A stretch of DNA of 64,000 bases from Arcticimaribacter sp002477625 (GTDB taxonomy: Bacteria > Bacteroidota > Bacteroidia > Flavobacteriales > Flavobacteriaceae): contig OX044358.1 of the NCBI GenBank assembly GCA_943846665.1, positions 1,240,001 to 1,304,000 of the forward strand, read 5' to 3'. Shown piece by piece: positions 16,071 to 25,321 of the stretch (its first letter is position 1; every line of letters starts with the position of its first letter). The notes under the pieces are model-generated. The model searched no databases. It was not told where the DNA came from and saw nothing but the letters and a program-made list of their open reading frames with translations. The position numbers and the translations under genes were made by a program.

Positions 16071-16664
16071 ATCAAAAAGCTTACCTTTTTTCTTGTTTTT
16101 CTTTCTTTCCTCACTTTTGCCCAAGAGCGGAACGAGGCTTTAATTATACACGGAGATATTTTTACAGTTTCCTATAACGAATTATACGAGCAGCCCAATT
16201 GGATTACCTATTGTGTTCGAGATGTTCCAAAAAATGTAGATCGAAAAGGATATAATTTTCGAAAAGACACACGGGTTTGGACGTCAAATAATGCTGATTA
16301 TAAAAATAACATTTGGGATAAAGGGCATTTGGCACCAGCTGCTGCATTTTCTGATTCAGAAGCGAATCTAAAAGCAACTTTTTCTTTTTTGAACTGCACA
16401 CTTCAACACCAAAGATTAAATCGAAAAGAATGGGCCCAGCTTGAACAACAAGTCCGTGATTGGGCGAGAGACTTTGGCGATATGAGTGTAGAAGTAGATG
16501 TTCTTTTTGAGTCAAATCATCAAGTTTTACCTACGGGAGCACATGTGCCTTCAGGCTTTATCAAACGGATTCAGTTTCCCGATGGAGTCGCTAAATGTTT
16601 CTACTTTCCTAATGAAGATACGTTTAATAAAAACTGGACGCAATTTGAGGTCGCCTGCGACTAA
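16071..16664 (+). CDS. Secreted NUC1-type DNA/RNA endonuclease without an ATG start
   Basis: An open frame of 197 codons ends at the TAA at 16664. From 16071 it encodes a textbook signal peptide (IKKLTFFLVFLSFLTFAQ), a beta-strand region with NWITYCVRDV, and the DKGHLAPAAAF motif with catalytic H86. That is the DRGH signature of the non-specific DNA/RNA endonuclease family, followed by NCTLQHQRLNRKEWAQLE. The codon where Met is expected is ATC (16071-16073), and no ATG, GTG or TTG lies between it and the in-frame TAA 15 bases upstream. Either ATC is used or the start was lost by a point change. The body is otherwise intact. Confidence 0.75.
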   Translation: MKKLTFFLVFLSFLTFAQERNEALIIHGDIFTVSYNELYEQPNWITYCVRDVPKNVDRKGYNFRKDTRVWTSNNADYKNNIWDKGHLAPAAAFSDSEANLKATFSFLNCTLQHQRLNRKEWAQLEQQVRDWARDFGDMSVEVDVLFESNHQVLPTGAHVPSGFIKRIQFPDGVAKCFYFPNEDTFNKNWTQFEVACD

Positions 16665-16824
16665 GAACCAAACCGTTCGATGGATTACCATTGGAAAACA
16701 CAAAAAAACACTCACGGTATTTCCCAACGAACTCATAAACACACACCACGCCAATTGAAGCCTCAAGGGAATTGGAAGCATCGAATCGGAAAGAAAAAGA
16801 AGCTGTATTTTCAGATTTTAAAGA

Positions 16825-18201
16825 TCAGTTTTTTTCGAGTTGTACTGTAAAATGCCGCATGATTGGAGCCTCCCATTTGATGGAATAGCCCCTTTTGGCT
16901 TCCTTACGGGTGTCGAACACTTTTTTAATAGCAACCGCAACATATTCCATATGGGAGAGCGTATAAGTTCTTCTTGGGATAGCCAAGCGAACCAATTCTA
17001 ATTTAGGGAAACGATTTTCTCTGGTCACAGGATCTCGATCGGCTAATAAGGTTCCAATTTCTACGCCCCGAATTCCAGCAACAATATATAATTCAATCGC
17101 CAAAGACTGTGCCTGGTATTCCTCTTTGGGAATGTTGGGAACAAATTTTGATGCATCAATATATACAGCATGACCACCAAAAGGTTTAAGAACGGGAACA
17201 TCAAAGGCATCTAGACGTTCACCTAAATAGGCCGTTTGTTGAATTCTACTTTCGAGATAATCAAATTCAACACCCTCAAGCAAGCCCTGAGCTAAAGCTC
17301 CCATATCACGACCCGACATTCCACCATAAGTGATATAGCCCTCATACATGATGGCAAAAGTAGAACAGCTTTCATAAATCTTTGGATCGTTCAAAGCAAT
17401 GAAACCACCCATATTGACAAGGCCATCTTTTTTTGCGCTCATGGTCATTCCGTCTGCTAAAGAAAAAATCACTCGTACAATTTCTTTGATGCTGTGATTG
17501 GCAAATTCTACCTCTCGTGTTTTAATGAAATAGGCATTTTCTGCAAAACGTGCTGCATCGATGTAAAAACCAACCTTGTATTGATCACATAAGGCACGGA
17601 CTGCCCGCATGTTTTCAATAGAAACGGGTTGTCCTCCAGCCGAGTTACAAGTAATGGTCATCATCACAAATGGAATTTTTTCTTGGGGATGTTGCTCTAA
17701 AACCGCTTGGAGCTTTTGCAAATCAATATTCCCTTTAAATGGATGATCGATGGTGATATCAAAAGCTTCGTCTATGGTACAATCCACTGCTGTTGCTTTT
17801 CTGTATTCGATGTGCCCTTTGGTAGTATCGAAATGAGCATTTCCTGGAATAAAATCACCCGCCTTCACCAAGGCCGAAAACAAAACATTTTCCGCAGCCC
17901 TCCCCTGATGGGTTGGAATAAAATGCCTAAAGCCAGTAAGATCTTTAACTGTTTTTTCTAATTTCAAGAAGGAGCGGGAGCCGGCGTAACTTTCGTCGCC
18001 CAACATAACCTCTGCCCATTGCCTATCTGACATTGCGCCTGTTCCTGAGTCGGTTATTAAATCGACTATGACCTGATCGCTGTTTAATTTAAAGAGGTTA
18101 TAGGATGCTTCTTCGATCCATTTTTTTCGTTGTTCGGGAGTCGATAATTGAATCGATTCTACTGTTTTTATTTTATAGGGTTCTATATAAGGTAAGTCCA
18201 T
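16825..18201 (-). CDS. tnaA: Tryptophanase
   Basis: A 458-residue PLP enzyme of the tryptophanase / tyrosine phenol-lyase family, splitting tryptophan to indole, pyruvate and ammonia. The PLP lysine is in MSAKKDGLVNMGG (about 257-258). SGTGAMSD near 52 and THQGRAAEN near 97 are conserved. Asp at 125 in HFDTTKGH and Ile in AGIRGVEIG are the tryptophanase residues, where tyrosine phenol-lyase has Thr and Arg/Met, so tryptophanase is favoured. The end LRHFT-type motif is present as MRHFTVQL. It is a single-gene unit; no dedicated tryptophan permease lies beside it. Confidence 0.9.
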   Translation of the reverse strand: MDLPYIEPYKIKTVESIQLSTPEQRKKWIEEASYNLFKLNSDQVIVDLITDSGTGAMSDRQWAEVMLGDESYAGSRSFLKLEKTVKDLTGFRHFIPTHQGRAAENVLFSALVKAGDFIPGNAHFDTTKGHIEYRKATAVDCTIDEAFDITIDHPFKGNIDLQKLQAVLEQHPQEKIPFVMMTITCNSAGGQPVSIENMRAVRALCDQYKVGFYIDAARFAENAYFIKTREVEFANHSIKEIVRVIFSLADGMTMSAKKDGLVNMGGFIALNDPKIYESCSTFAIMYEGYITYGGMSGRDMGALAQGLLEGVEFDYLESRIQQTAYLGERLDAFDVPVLKPFGGHAVYIDASKFVPNIPKEEYQAQSLAIELYIVAGIRGVEIGTLLADRDPVTRENRFPKLELVRLAIPRRTYTLSHMEYVAVAIKKVFDTRKEAKRGYSIKWEAPIMRHFTVQLEKN

Positions 18202-18679
18202 ACCAATTGGATGTTTGTTATTTGAAAATTGAAAAAGTGCTCTTTTGGAAAGAGAAAACGGGTATATTAAGCCAAGATGTAAGAGTCTCGGTTCTTGATG
18301 TTTTGAAAAAGACGAAAAGAATAAGTCTTGATAATCATGCCCTAAAATTAAGACAATTTTTGAAATTTAGGGGTGTTTCCGTCTAAACAGACAAAATACA
18401 GTGAAAATTTAAATATAAAACAGACAATACAACTGTAGTTTTGAGTGTGATTTTTAGGGAATTAAAAGTAATATGAAAGAGTAGTAATGCTTTTTTAAGA
18501 TAAAAGGCATATTATTTTCAATTCTTTTTAACACCCTCAAACCCTCTGCAAGCCGATGACCATCAAGGGTCAACGAAAATCATAGCCTTGTAAAGATCAA
18601 AAAAGAGAACTTTATTAACAGTAAGATGGTTTTACATTGATTTAATCCCTACATTTGCAGTCAATTAAAAAATATAATT
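18202..18679. other. Intergenic stretch between tnaA and csp
   Basis: No gene is supported. A stem around 18490-18511 (AATGCTTTT pairing with AAAAGGCAT with a bulge) resembles a weak terminator or leader hairpin, and the csp promoter box lies at 18650. The 5' regions of both genes fall here. Confidence 0.4.
18650..18657 (+). promoter_or_regulatory. -7 box of the cold-shock gene
   Basis: TACATTTG matches TAnnTTTG, 22 bases before the ATG at 18680. A -33 TTG at the usual distance is not clear. Confidence 0.5.
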
Positions 18680-18877
18680 ATGAGTAATCACAACGGAACT
18701 GTAAAGTTCTTTAACAACGCAAAAGGATTTGGATTCATCACTAACGAAAGTGGAGAAGATATTTTTGTACACGTAAACAATACCCAAGACGAAATTACTG
18801 AAGGAGACAAAGTTAGCTATGACGTAGAGGAAACTCCAAAAGGTCTTAGCGCTATCAACGTTAGTCTAGAAGACTAA
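18680..18877 (+). CDS. Cold-shock protein (CspA family)
   Basis: A 65-residue single cold-shock domain. The RNA-binding motifs RNP1 (KGFGFI, about 15-20) and RNP2 (DIFVHV, about 27-32) are exact, and the GTVKFFNNAKGF start is typical. These proteins bind single-stranded RNA and DNA and melt secondary structure, especially in cold-stressed cells. Monocistronic, with its own -7 box and a strong terminator. Confidence 0.95.
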   Translation: MSNHNGTVKFFNNAKGFGFITNESGEDIFVHVNNTQDEITEGDKVSYDVEETPKGLSAINVSLED

Positions 18878-18900
18878 TTCGTATAAAGTATAGTGTAAGA

Positions 18901-18928
18901 AGCCCTACCCTTTGGTAGGGCTTTTTTT
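18901..18928 (+). terminator. Terminator of the cold-shock gene
   Basis: AGCCCTACC at 18901-18909 pairs perfectly with GGTAGGGCT at 18914-18922 and is followed by seven T. Confidence 0.9.
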
Positions 18929-19107
18929 ATGACCAAAACGAAACACTACCCTTCTTAATTCTTCAACCCCCTTTATATGGCTAGGTTGAGGTAGTCGATT
19001 GCTTATTCACTTCCAGGATAGGCTGCAAGAATTCATTTTCAGGAGAATTTACTTTTCAGATCCAGAAAATATGCATTAGAAGTTCTCTTTAAACCAAAGT
19101 GTTTTTA

Positions 19108-19115
19108 TAAATTTG
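19108..19115 (+). promoter_or_regulatory. -7 box for the His-rich/TonB operon
   Basis: TAAATTTG lies only 7 bases before the ATG at 19122, which would give a leaderless or nearly leaderless transcript. Confidence 0.4.
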
Positions 19116-19121
19116 TTTTAA

Positions 19122-19466
19122 ATGTATTACAACAAAGATCATTCTAAAAAACAGTTCGTTAATAATATAATCGCATCACTGTTTTTCATATTTTTAATGT
19201 TACCTACTGCTTTTCAGTTTGTTACAATCTTTGAAAAACACGAACACATGGTGTGCTCTGAGCAGCAAGTCCATGTTCATACATCCGTTGTAGAGTGTGA
19301 AATATGCTCCTTTCAATTCACTCCTTTACATTATAATTTAGTTCATCACAATGAACTGGATGTACTTTTAATTCCAGAAACAACCCAAGAAAGAGCTAAT
19401 TCTTTGTTGTTTCACTCGTTTACAAGAACCAACATTCAGCTTCGTGGACCACCTGCTTTAACATAA
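19122..19466 (+). CDS. His/Cys-rich membrane protein upstream of a TonB receptor
   Basis: A 114-residue protein with one N-terminal membrane helix or uncleaved signal (about 13-36) and a likely periplasmic part dense in metal-binding residues: KHEHMVC (about 45-51), HVHTS, CEIC and HYNLVHH. The C-terminal RGPPAL(T) is a recurring end in flavobacterial proteins of this kind. It lies 36 bases before a TonB receptor. Inference: it senses, shields or hands over a transition metal such as Zn or Cu. No enzymatic motif is present. Confidence 0.7.
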   Translation: MYYNKDHSKKQFVNNIIASLFFIFLMLPTAFQFVTIFEKHEHMVCSEQQVHVHTSVVECEICSFQFTPLHYNLVHHNELDVLLIPETTQERANSLLFHSFTRTNIQLRGPPALT

Positions 19467-19502
19467 ATAAGACAGTATTTTTTATGTTAATTCAGCCAAT
19501 CT

Positions 19503-21899
19503 ATGCGAATTTATTTTCTAATGATTCTGCTTTTATGCAGCGTCCCATTATTATCACAAAGCTGTGACTATAAGCTTTCGGGTGTGCTCACAGACCTTCA
19601 CGACGGATCTGTTCTTGAAGGAGCAACGCTTATTGTTGCTGGCTCTGAGCGCTTTGTAGTTACTGATTCTGAAGGGAAGTTTATGATTCCAAACCTATGC
19701 AATGGGACTTATTCTATTCAAGTTTCTCATCCCTATTGTTTGACTAAAGGTTTTAGCGTTACACTCTCTGGAGACACGTTTAAGTCTTTTAAACTGGAAC
19801 ATCATTTAGAAGAGCTGGAGGGAATCAGCATGGACGGGAGAACGATCCGAAATCAATCCAAAACGCTTCAGGAAAACATCCTCTCCAAAGAGGAATTAGA
19901 ACGTTTTGGTAGTAGATCACTTGGCGATGCACTGGCAAGTTTAAGTGGAGTTTCTTCTTTGAATACAGGAAATACGGTCATAAAGCCAATGATCAACGGC
20001 CTACACAGTAGTCGCGTTGTGATCATTAACAATGGGGTGCGGATGGAGGATCAAGAATGGGGAGCAGAACACGCACCCAATATTGATGTGAATGCGATCG
20101 ATAAGCTAACACTTATAAAAGGAGCTGGGGCACTTCAGTATAGTGGTGATGCTATTGGTGGGGTTATTATTGCTGAAACTTCAATAATTCCTTTTAAGGA
20201 CAGCCTTTTTGGCAGCACTCAACTTGGTGGTGCTTCCAATGGTAAAGGCACATTCATGACTACCGAGCTTACTAAAAGTTTTGAAAAGGGCTGGTATGCA
20301 AACCTGCAGGGTAGCCTGAAACGTTTTGGAGATTTTAAAACTGCAGATTATATCTTAAGTAATACAGGAATAAATCAGCAGAATGTTTTTTTGAAGACAG
20401 GATTCAAAAGTTTCGATTACGGCTTTGAAGTGTTCTACTCCCTCTTCAAAAATGAAATTGGAATTTTGAAAGCCTCTCATGTAGGAAGTGCTCAAGATTT
20501 ATATCGAGCCATTAAAAGCGATAGACCATTAATCATAGATGAATTTACCTATGATATTATTGCTCCTAAGCAAGAAGTAACCCACTATTTGGTGGGGATA
20601 AAAGCATATAAGCGATTAGGGGACCTGGGTAAGTTGAGTTTTCAGTATGATTTTCAGAGAAACAAACGCCTTGAATTTGATATTCGAAGAGGATCAGATA
20701 AAGGAGATGCTTCGTTGGATTTAGAGTTGGACACCTACTCTTTAAGGCTTGATTTGGATGCAAATACTTCCGATCAATCAAGTTTTAAGGTGGGTGTTGT
20801 AGGCAGTTATCAGAGTAATTTCGCACCAAATACTGGTGTGCGGAGGTTGATACCAAATTATGATAAGTACGATTTGGGAGCCTACCTAGTAGCGAATTAT
20901 CAGTTGGATGATCAATGGCTTTTTGAAATTGGCGCTCGATTCGATCATACGCAAATGGATGTTTTTAAGTTCTATCGAAAATCATTTTGGGAGTCTAGAA
21001 ATTACGATCAACTTTTTGCTGATTTGGTGGTCGAAGACGATGGGAATAAGATCAGAACCAATCCAAAATTAAGTTTCAATAATGGATCGGGTACGGTCGG
21101 AGTTGTTCATGATTTAGATGAAAAGCATAAGCTGTATTTCAATTATTCTCTTACTTCTCGAATCCCAAACCCTTCGGAACTTTTTAGCGAAGGCTTGCAC
21201 CATTCTGCTTCTAGAATTGAATTAGGAGATCTGACTTTTAATCCAGAAATAGGACAGAAACTGTCCTTTACTCTTGAACGAAAAGAAGAGCGTTTCAGTT
21301 ATTCGATCAACCCTTATTTAAACAATATCTTGGATTTTATTGTAATCGAGCCGATTACTGCCAACACTACAATTCGTGGGACCTTTCAAGTATGGGAGTA
21401 TCGACAAACCAATGCTCAACTTATGGGAGTTGATTTTGATGCCTCTTATGTTTTCAATAAAGCGCTTCAATTCAATCACCAAGTATCTCTAGTAAAAGGG
21501 GTCGATAAAATTCAAGAAGAAGCCCTTATTAATATGCCCCCTATAAACACAACAAATGAATTCGTTTATTATTCGAGCAAGATTAAAAATCTTCGCTTAG
21601 CACTACAAAGTGAATATGTATTTAGACAAAACGAATTTCCCGACACCGATTTTGATATATATATTCCAGAAACCGAAACCTATGAATCGGTTGAGGTGAG
21701 TTCCCCTCCACCCGCATATCACTTACTAAACTTCAATTCATCTATTGCTTTCGGTTTTTCTGAAAAATCAACCCTAACCGTTGGTTTTCAAATCACCAAT
21801 ATGTTCAATGTTTCTTACAGAAATTACCTCAATCGAATGCGGTTTTTTGCAGACGATTTAGGCAGAAACGTTTCTGTAAACATCAAATTAAATTATTAA
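19503..21899 (+). CDS. TonB-dependent receptor, probably for a metal
   Basis: A 798-residue outer-membrane receptor: a signal peptide (about 1-19), a carboxypeptidase-like regulatory domain (about 25-100, with GVLTDLHDGSVLEGATL), a plug (about 120-230, with NGLHSSRVVIINNGVRMEDQ and WGAEHAP), then a beta-barrel with many aromatic-ended strands to a terminal N-Y. The plug residues KPMINGLHSSRV and EHAPNID match the subgroup related to ZnuD-like zinc receptors. The upstream His-rich protein and downstream lipoprotein fit transition-metal uptake; the exact metal is inferred. Confidence 0.85.
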   Translation: MRIYFLMILLLCSVPLLSQSCDYKLSGVLTDLHDGSVLEGATLIVAGSERFVVTDSEGKFMIPNLCNGTYSIQVSHPYCLTKGFSVTLSGDTFKSFKLEHHLEELEGISMDGRTIRNQSKTLQENILSKEELERFGSRSLGDALASLSGVSSLNTGNTVIKPMINGLHSSRVVIINNGVRMEDQEWGAEHAPNIDVNAIDKLTLIKGAGALQYSGDAIGGVIIAETSIIPFKDSLFGSTQLGGASNGKGTFMTTELTKSFEKGWYANLQGSLKRFGDFKTADYILSNTGINQQNVFLKTGFKSFDYGFEVFYSLFKNEIGILKASHVGSAQDLYRAIKSDRPLIIDEFTYDIIAPKQEVTHYLVGIKAYKRLGDLGKLSFQYDFQRNKRLEFDIRRGSDKGDASLDLELDTYSLRLDLDANTSDQSSFKVGVVGSYQSNFAPNTGVRRLIPNYDKYDLGAYLVANYQLDDQWLFEIGARFDHTQMDVFKFYRKSFWESRNYDQLFADLVVEDDGNKIRTNPKLSFNNGSGTVGVVHDLDEKHKLYFNYSLTSRIPNPSELFSEGLHHSASRIELGDLTFNPEIGQKLSFTLERKEERFSYSINPYLNNILDFIVIEPITANTTIRGTFQVWEYRQTNAQLMGVDFDASYVFNKALQFNHQVSLVKGVDKIQEEALINMPPINTTNEFVYYSSKIKNLRLALQSEYVFRQNEFPDTDFDIYIPETETYESVEVSSPPPAYHLLNFNSSIAFGFSEKSTLTVGFQITNMFNVSYRNYLNRMRFFADDLGRNVSVNIKLNY

Positions 21900-21916
21900 T
21901 AATTAAAAACAATCAA

Positions 21917-22468
21917 ATGAAAAATTTATATTTTTTAGTAACAGTACTTTTTACAATTTTATTAGCCTCATGTTCCAAAGACAATGAAACTCCAGAAGCT
22001 GTAAATGAGGAGGAATTAATTACAACACTTAAGGTTACACTTGTTCCAGCATCTGAAGGAAACACCATTGTTTTAACGACCCGTGATTTAGACGGTGACG
22101 GACCCAATGAACCTGTAGTTACAGTTTCATCAAACTTAACAGCTGGTGTAACTTACAACGGCACTATTGAGCTTTTAGACGAAACAAAGAGTCCAGCAGA
22201 TAATATTACTGAGGAAGTAGAGGAGGAAGCGGATGAGCACCAATTTTTCTATACAATCGGAAGCGGATTGGATGTTACTGCAACAGCCACTAATTTAGAT
22301 TCTGAAGGGAATTTGTTGGGTACAGAATTTGAGCTGACTGCAAATACTGCTAGTAGTGGTTCATTGACATTTACCTTGCGTCATGAGCCGACCAAACCTA
22401 ATGATGGCCTCAGTTCTGCAGGTGGAGAAACGGATATTGCTGCTACCTTTTCGATAACAGTAGAGTAG
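21917..22468 (+). CDS. Lipoprotein downstream of the TonB receptor
   Basis: A 183-residue lipoprotein (Cys 20 in LLASCSKDN). The mature part has two beta-rich repeats, each with a (V)TYNGTIELLDE or SLTFTLRHEP turn, and acidic residues around DLDGDGP and EEVEEEADEHQFFY. This type recurs next to metal-type TonB receptors in Flavobacteriia and is often annotated only as a periplasmic-binding-like protein. It could capture the metal for the receptor 17 bases upstream. The exact function is not known. Confidence 0.7.
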   Translation: MKNLYFLVTVLFTILLASCSKDNETPEAVNEEELITTLKVTLVPASEGNTIVLTTRDLDGDGPNEPVVTVSSNLTAGVTYNGTIELLDETKSPADNITEEVEEEADEHQFFYTIGSGLDVTATATNLDSEGNLLGTEFELTANTASSGSLTFTLRHEPTKPNDGLSSAGGETDIAATFSITVE

Positions 22469-22497
22469 GTTTTATTAAGCCTAAGCTTTTAAAATCA

Positions 22498-22533
22498 AAC
22501 ACCCTTTACCGATAAAGTAAAGGGTGTTTTTTT
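22498..22533 (+). terminator. Terminator of the His-rich/TonB operon
   Basis: AACACCCTTTAC at 22498-22509 pairs with GTAAAGGGTGTT at 22517-22528, a 12-bp stem followed by a T run. Confidence 0.9.
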
Positions 22534-22596
22534 GTTTAATCTTTAAGGGGAAAGTCGGTTCAATTTGGCAAGTCTAAACATCAACAACCAACAAAT

Positions 22597-24333
22597 CTAC
22601 ATGCGTGTTTGATAGGTATAGAGTTCGTAATACCTTCCCTGAGCGGCAATCAATTCTTCGTGTTTTCCACGCTCCACAATATCTCCATCTTCGATAACCA
22701 AAATCTGATCTGCTTTTTGAATGGTACTGAGTCGGTGAGCAATGACAAAGGTGGTTCGCTCCTGCATCAAAACCGCCAGACTTTTTTGAATAAAAGCTTC
22801 GCTTTGGGTGTCTAAATTAGAAGTTGCCTCGTCTAAGATTACAATTTTTGGACGGGCCAATAATGCACGAGCAATTGAAATACGTTGGCGCTGCCCTCCG
22901 GATAGCTTTACACCTCGTTCGCCAATAAGCGTATCCAAACCGTCATCAAACCGATCTGTAAATTCATTTACATAGGCACCTTCAACAGCTTCTAGCAATT
23001 CTTTTTCGGTTGCATCTGGGCGTGGAAAAAGAATGTTTTCACGAATGGTTCCTTCGTATAAAAAATCATCTTGTAACACAACCCCCAACTGACTTCTAAA
23101 GCTTCTTAGATCTACTTGAGACAGGTCCACTCCGTCAATGAGCACTTGGCCAGAGCTTGGGTTTAAAAAGGCTGTAGCCAAGCCAGCAATCGTAGTTTTC
23201 CCAGAGCCGGATGATCCAACCAAAGCGGTTACACTTCCCTTGGGCGCTTCAAATGAAATGTTGTGTAACACCTCTGTCTTGTCGTCGTAACTAAAGGATA
23301 TGTTTTTAAAAGAGACAGCCCCTTCAATTTGCTTCAGCCTTTTGGTTCTTATTTCTAAATCATTTTCTTCAGGAATGCCCATCAATTCTTGTGTTCGATC
23401 CAAACCAGCAAAGGCTTCGGTCAGCTGACTCCCAATATTACTCATCTGTACAATGGGGGCAATCATAAAACCTAGAAAGAGTGTAAAAGAAACAAACTCC
23501 CCGTAGGTCAGGGTGTTTTTCATGATAAAATAACCTCCCATTCCCATGATACTAGCCGAGGCCAAGCCGAGTAAAAAAGTTGATGAACTTGTCATCAGCG
23601 CAGTTGCAGTTAAACTCTTTTTTACATTTTGAAACAATTCGTCAACGCCTCGTTCAAACACCTGTTGTTCTTGTGCTTCTGCATTGAATCCCTTGATCAC
23701 TCGAATTCCATTGAGGGTTTCGGTTAAACGCCCCGTTACTTCTGCATTTATTTTTCCTCGTGCCCTAAAAATGGGACGGATATAGCCAAAAGCCTTCAAG
23801 GCAATCCCTGCGAAAATGGCAACAGGAACTAACACAAACAAGGTCATTTGCGCATTAATTCGAATTAAAATAACCAAGGATATGACGGCTGTTATACTTC
23901 CTCCAATCAATTGGACTAAACCGGTTCCCACCAAATTTCGAACGCCTTCTACGTCTGTCATTACTCGGGACACCAAAGCTCCTGACTTGTTGTTGTCAAA
24001 AAAACTAATGGGTAAGGTGAGGAGTTTTTGTTGCACTTTGGCTCTAAGAATAGAAATCAAATGTTGCGCCTCTACACTCAAAATTCGAGTAAGGGAGAAT
24101 GAACTGATTGATTGAAATAAAAGAGCAGAACATACCACAACCAGCAAGAGCGTTAATGAATCTGTATCTTTAGAGGGGATTACATCATCGATTAAGCTTT
24201 TACTCGCATACGGAAGCACCAAACCCGATAAACTGCGGACGATGATTAAGAAGAGACCTAAAGAAACCACTTTTCTTCTCGGCCAGATAAATTCTTTGAA
24301 GGCCCAACCGAAGGAAACATTATTTTTACTCAT
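22597..24333 (-). CDS. ABC exporter, fused membrane and ATPase domains (MsbA-like)
   Basis: A 578-residue half-transporter. Six membrane helices span about residues 20-300. The nucleotide domain holds Walker A (GSSGSGKTT), the Q-loop (LGVVLQDDF), the signature (LSGGQRQR), Walker B (IVILDEATSNLD) and the H-loop (IAHRLST). Such homodimers export lipids, drugs or peptides, and MsbA itself moves lipid A. Nothing nearby specifies a cargo. Monocistronic. Confidence 0.9.
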   Translation of the reverse strand: MSKNNVSFGWAFKEFIWPRRKVVSLGLFLIIVRSLSGLVLPYASKSLIDDVIPSKDTDSLTLLLVVVCSALLFQSISSFSLTRILSVEAQHLISILRAKVQQKLLTLPISFFDNNKSGALVSRVMTDVEGVRNLVGTGLVQLIGGSITAVISLVILIRINAQMTLFVLVPVAIFAGIALKAFGYIRPIFRARGKINAEVTGRLTETLNGIRVIKGFNAEAQEQQVFERGVDELFQNVKKSLTATALMTSSSTFLLGLASASIMGMGGYFIMKNTLTYGEFVSFTLFLGFMIAPIVQMSNIGSQLTEAFAGLDRTQELMGIPEENDLEIRTKRLKQIEGAVSFKNISFSYDDKTEVLHNISFEAPKGSVTALVGSSGSGKTTIAGLATAFLNPSSGQVLIDGVDLSQVDLRSFRSQLGVVLQDDFLYEGTIRENILFPRPDATEKELLEAVEGAYVNEFTDRFDDGLDTLIGERGVKLSGGQRQRISIARALLARPKIVILDEATSNLDTQSEAFIQKSLAVLMQERTTFVIAHRLSTIQKADQILVIEDGDIVERGKHEELIAAQGRYYELYTYQTRM

Positions 24334-24412
24334 ATCTTTGTTTAAGCAATAAAATTAAGCCAAAACTCCGACTTCGAATCTTTAGGATCCAAGTCTTTTA
24401 AATATATTTTTT

Positions 24413-24619
24413 ATGAACGACGAATTATTACAGATGTTTGATCCTACTGTTTATATCGCTATCGGTGTTTTTTTTGGAGCCGTTGGTGCTTACTTGGCTG
24501 AACAAAGAGGAAGAACCCACTACAAAGGGTTTTTAGTTGGTTTCTTTTTTGGGTTCTTGGGTGTAATGTCGCTTTTCTTATTTTTAAAAAATAAAAAAAC
24601 GCCTACGCCAGACAATTAA
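24413..24619 (+). CDS. Small glycine-rich membrane protein
   Basis: A 68-residue protein with two helices (about 14-28 and 39-60) and glycine-rich faces (FFGAVGAYL, GFLVGFFFGFLG), joined by EQRGRTHYKG. The FLVGFFFGFLG type of motif occurs in short membrane proteins of unknown role. Its stop overlaps the stop of the converging PepSY-type gene by four bases. Confidence 0.7.
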   Translation: MNDELLQMFDPTVYIAIGVFFGAVGAYLAEQRGRTHYKGFLVGFFFGFLGVMSLFLFLKNKKTPTPDN

Positions 24620-25317
24620 TCTTTGACTTCTTTTTTCTTTCTTCTTTTTGAAGTCACAAAGGCCAGAGCAAAACCACTCATCACGGTTATTAATCCAAGA
24701 AAGGAGAAAACCCGAAGCGTTAGCGTATTAAAATTATCCCTTCCTTCATAATCCATGGTGTGTGTCATCCATAAAAAATCGAACCACCTCCAACGCCGAT
24801 GTCGTATGCGTTGAAACGATCCATCGCGTGCACTCACATAGGCGATTGGATTTCCTTCTCCACTGAGCCAAGCCTTGTATGCAGGTAGGGGACGCCCCCG
24901 ATACTCGTCGTGCTCAGAAACAGAATCGATGCGTTCAATTTTTTCAACAACATATTGATCAAGAATCGTATTTCGGATCACATTTAAAGCCATTTTTTCA
25001 GAAATAAGTTCGAGCTTGTTTCCGTTAGTTGCATCGTAAAGATCACGATCATTGATCCAGTAAAACGGATCTTGACCGATGGTTTTAAGCTCTAAAGTTT
25101 GGATCGATAGATCGGTATTCTCAAGAGAATCTATTGGGATAAGGGAATTAAAAACATACTGTTTTGGAGCTTTGCGATATTGATCTCCGTGAATTTCATC
25201 AAGATTTGTCCAGCTAAAATACAAGCCTGAGATGGTCCAAAATAAGAATTGAATCCCAATGAAAATCCCTAAAAAGCGATGGGTTTTTCTAAATTTATTT
25301 ATGGTTTGATAGCGCAT
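24616..25317 (-). CDS. PepSY-type membrane protein
   Basis: A 233-residue protein with an N-terminal membrane helix (about 12-33), a soluble central part and a C-terminal helix (about 203-223) ending in a basic RRKKK tail. The start KFRKTHRFLGIFIGIQFLFWTISGLYFSW is typical of PepSY-associated membrane proteins related to reductase-like subunits, and FLWMTHTMDY with THT also fits. It is the last gene of the oxygenase-ABA4-PepSY operon, 4 bases after the ABA4-like gene. The role is unknown; similar proteins act in metal or redox handling at the membrane. Confidence 0.75.
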   Translation of the reverse strand: MRYQTINKFRKTHRFLGIFIGIQFLFWTISGLYFSWTNLDEIHGDQYRKAPKQYVFNSLIPIDSLENTDLSIQTLELKTIGQDPFYWINDRDLYDATNGNKLELISEKMALNVIRNTILDQYVVEKIERIDSVSEHDEYRGRPLPAYKAWLSGEGNPIAYVSARDGSFQRIRHRRWRWFDFLWMTHTMDYEGRDNFNTLTLRVFSFLGLITVMSGFALAFVTSKRRKKKEVKD

Positions 25318-25321
25318 GATT

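Noticed and set aside
18105..18386. A 93-codon plus-strand frame across the tnaA start
   Set aside because: Half of it is antisense to tnaA and the rest has no homologue-like features.
18556..18572. A TGACC / GGTCA inverted repeat as an operator
   Set aside because: Arms are only 5 bases and nothing else supports a site.
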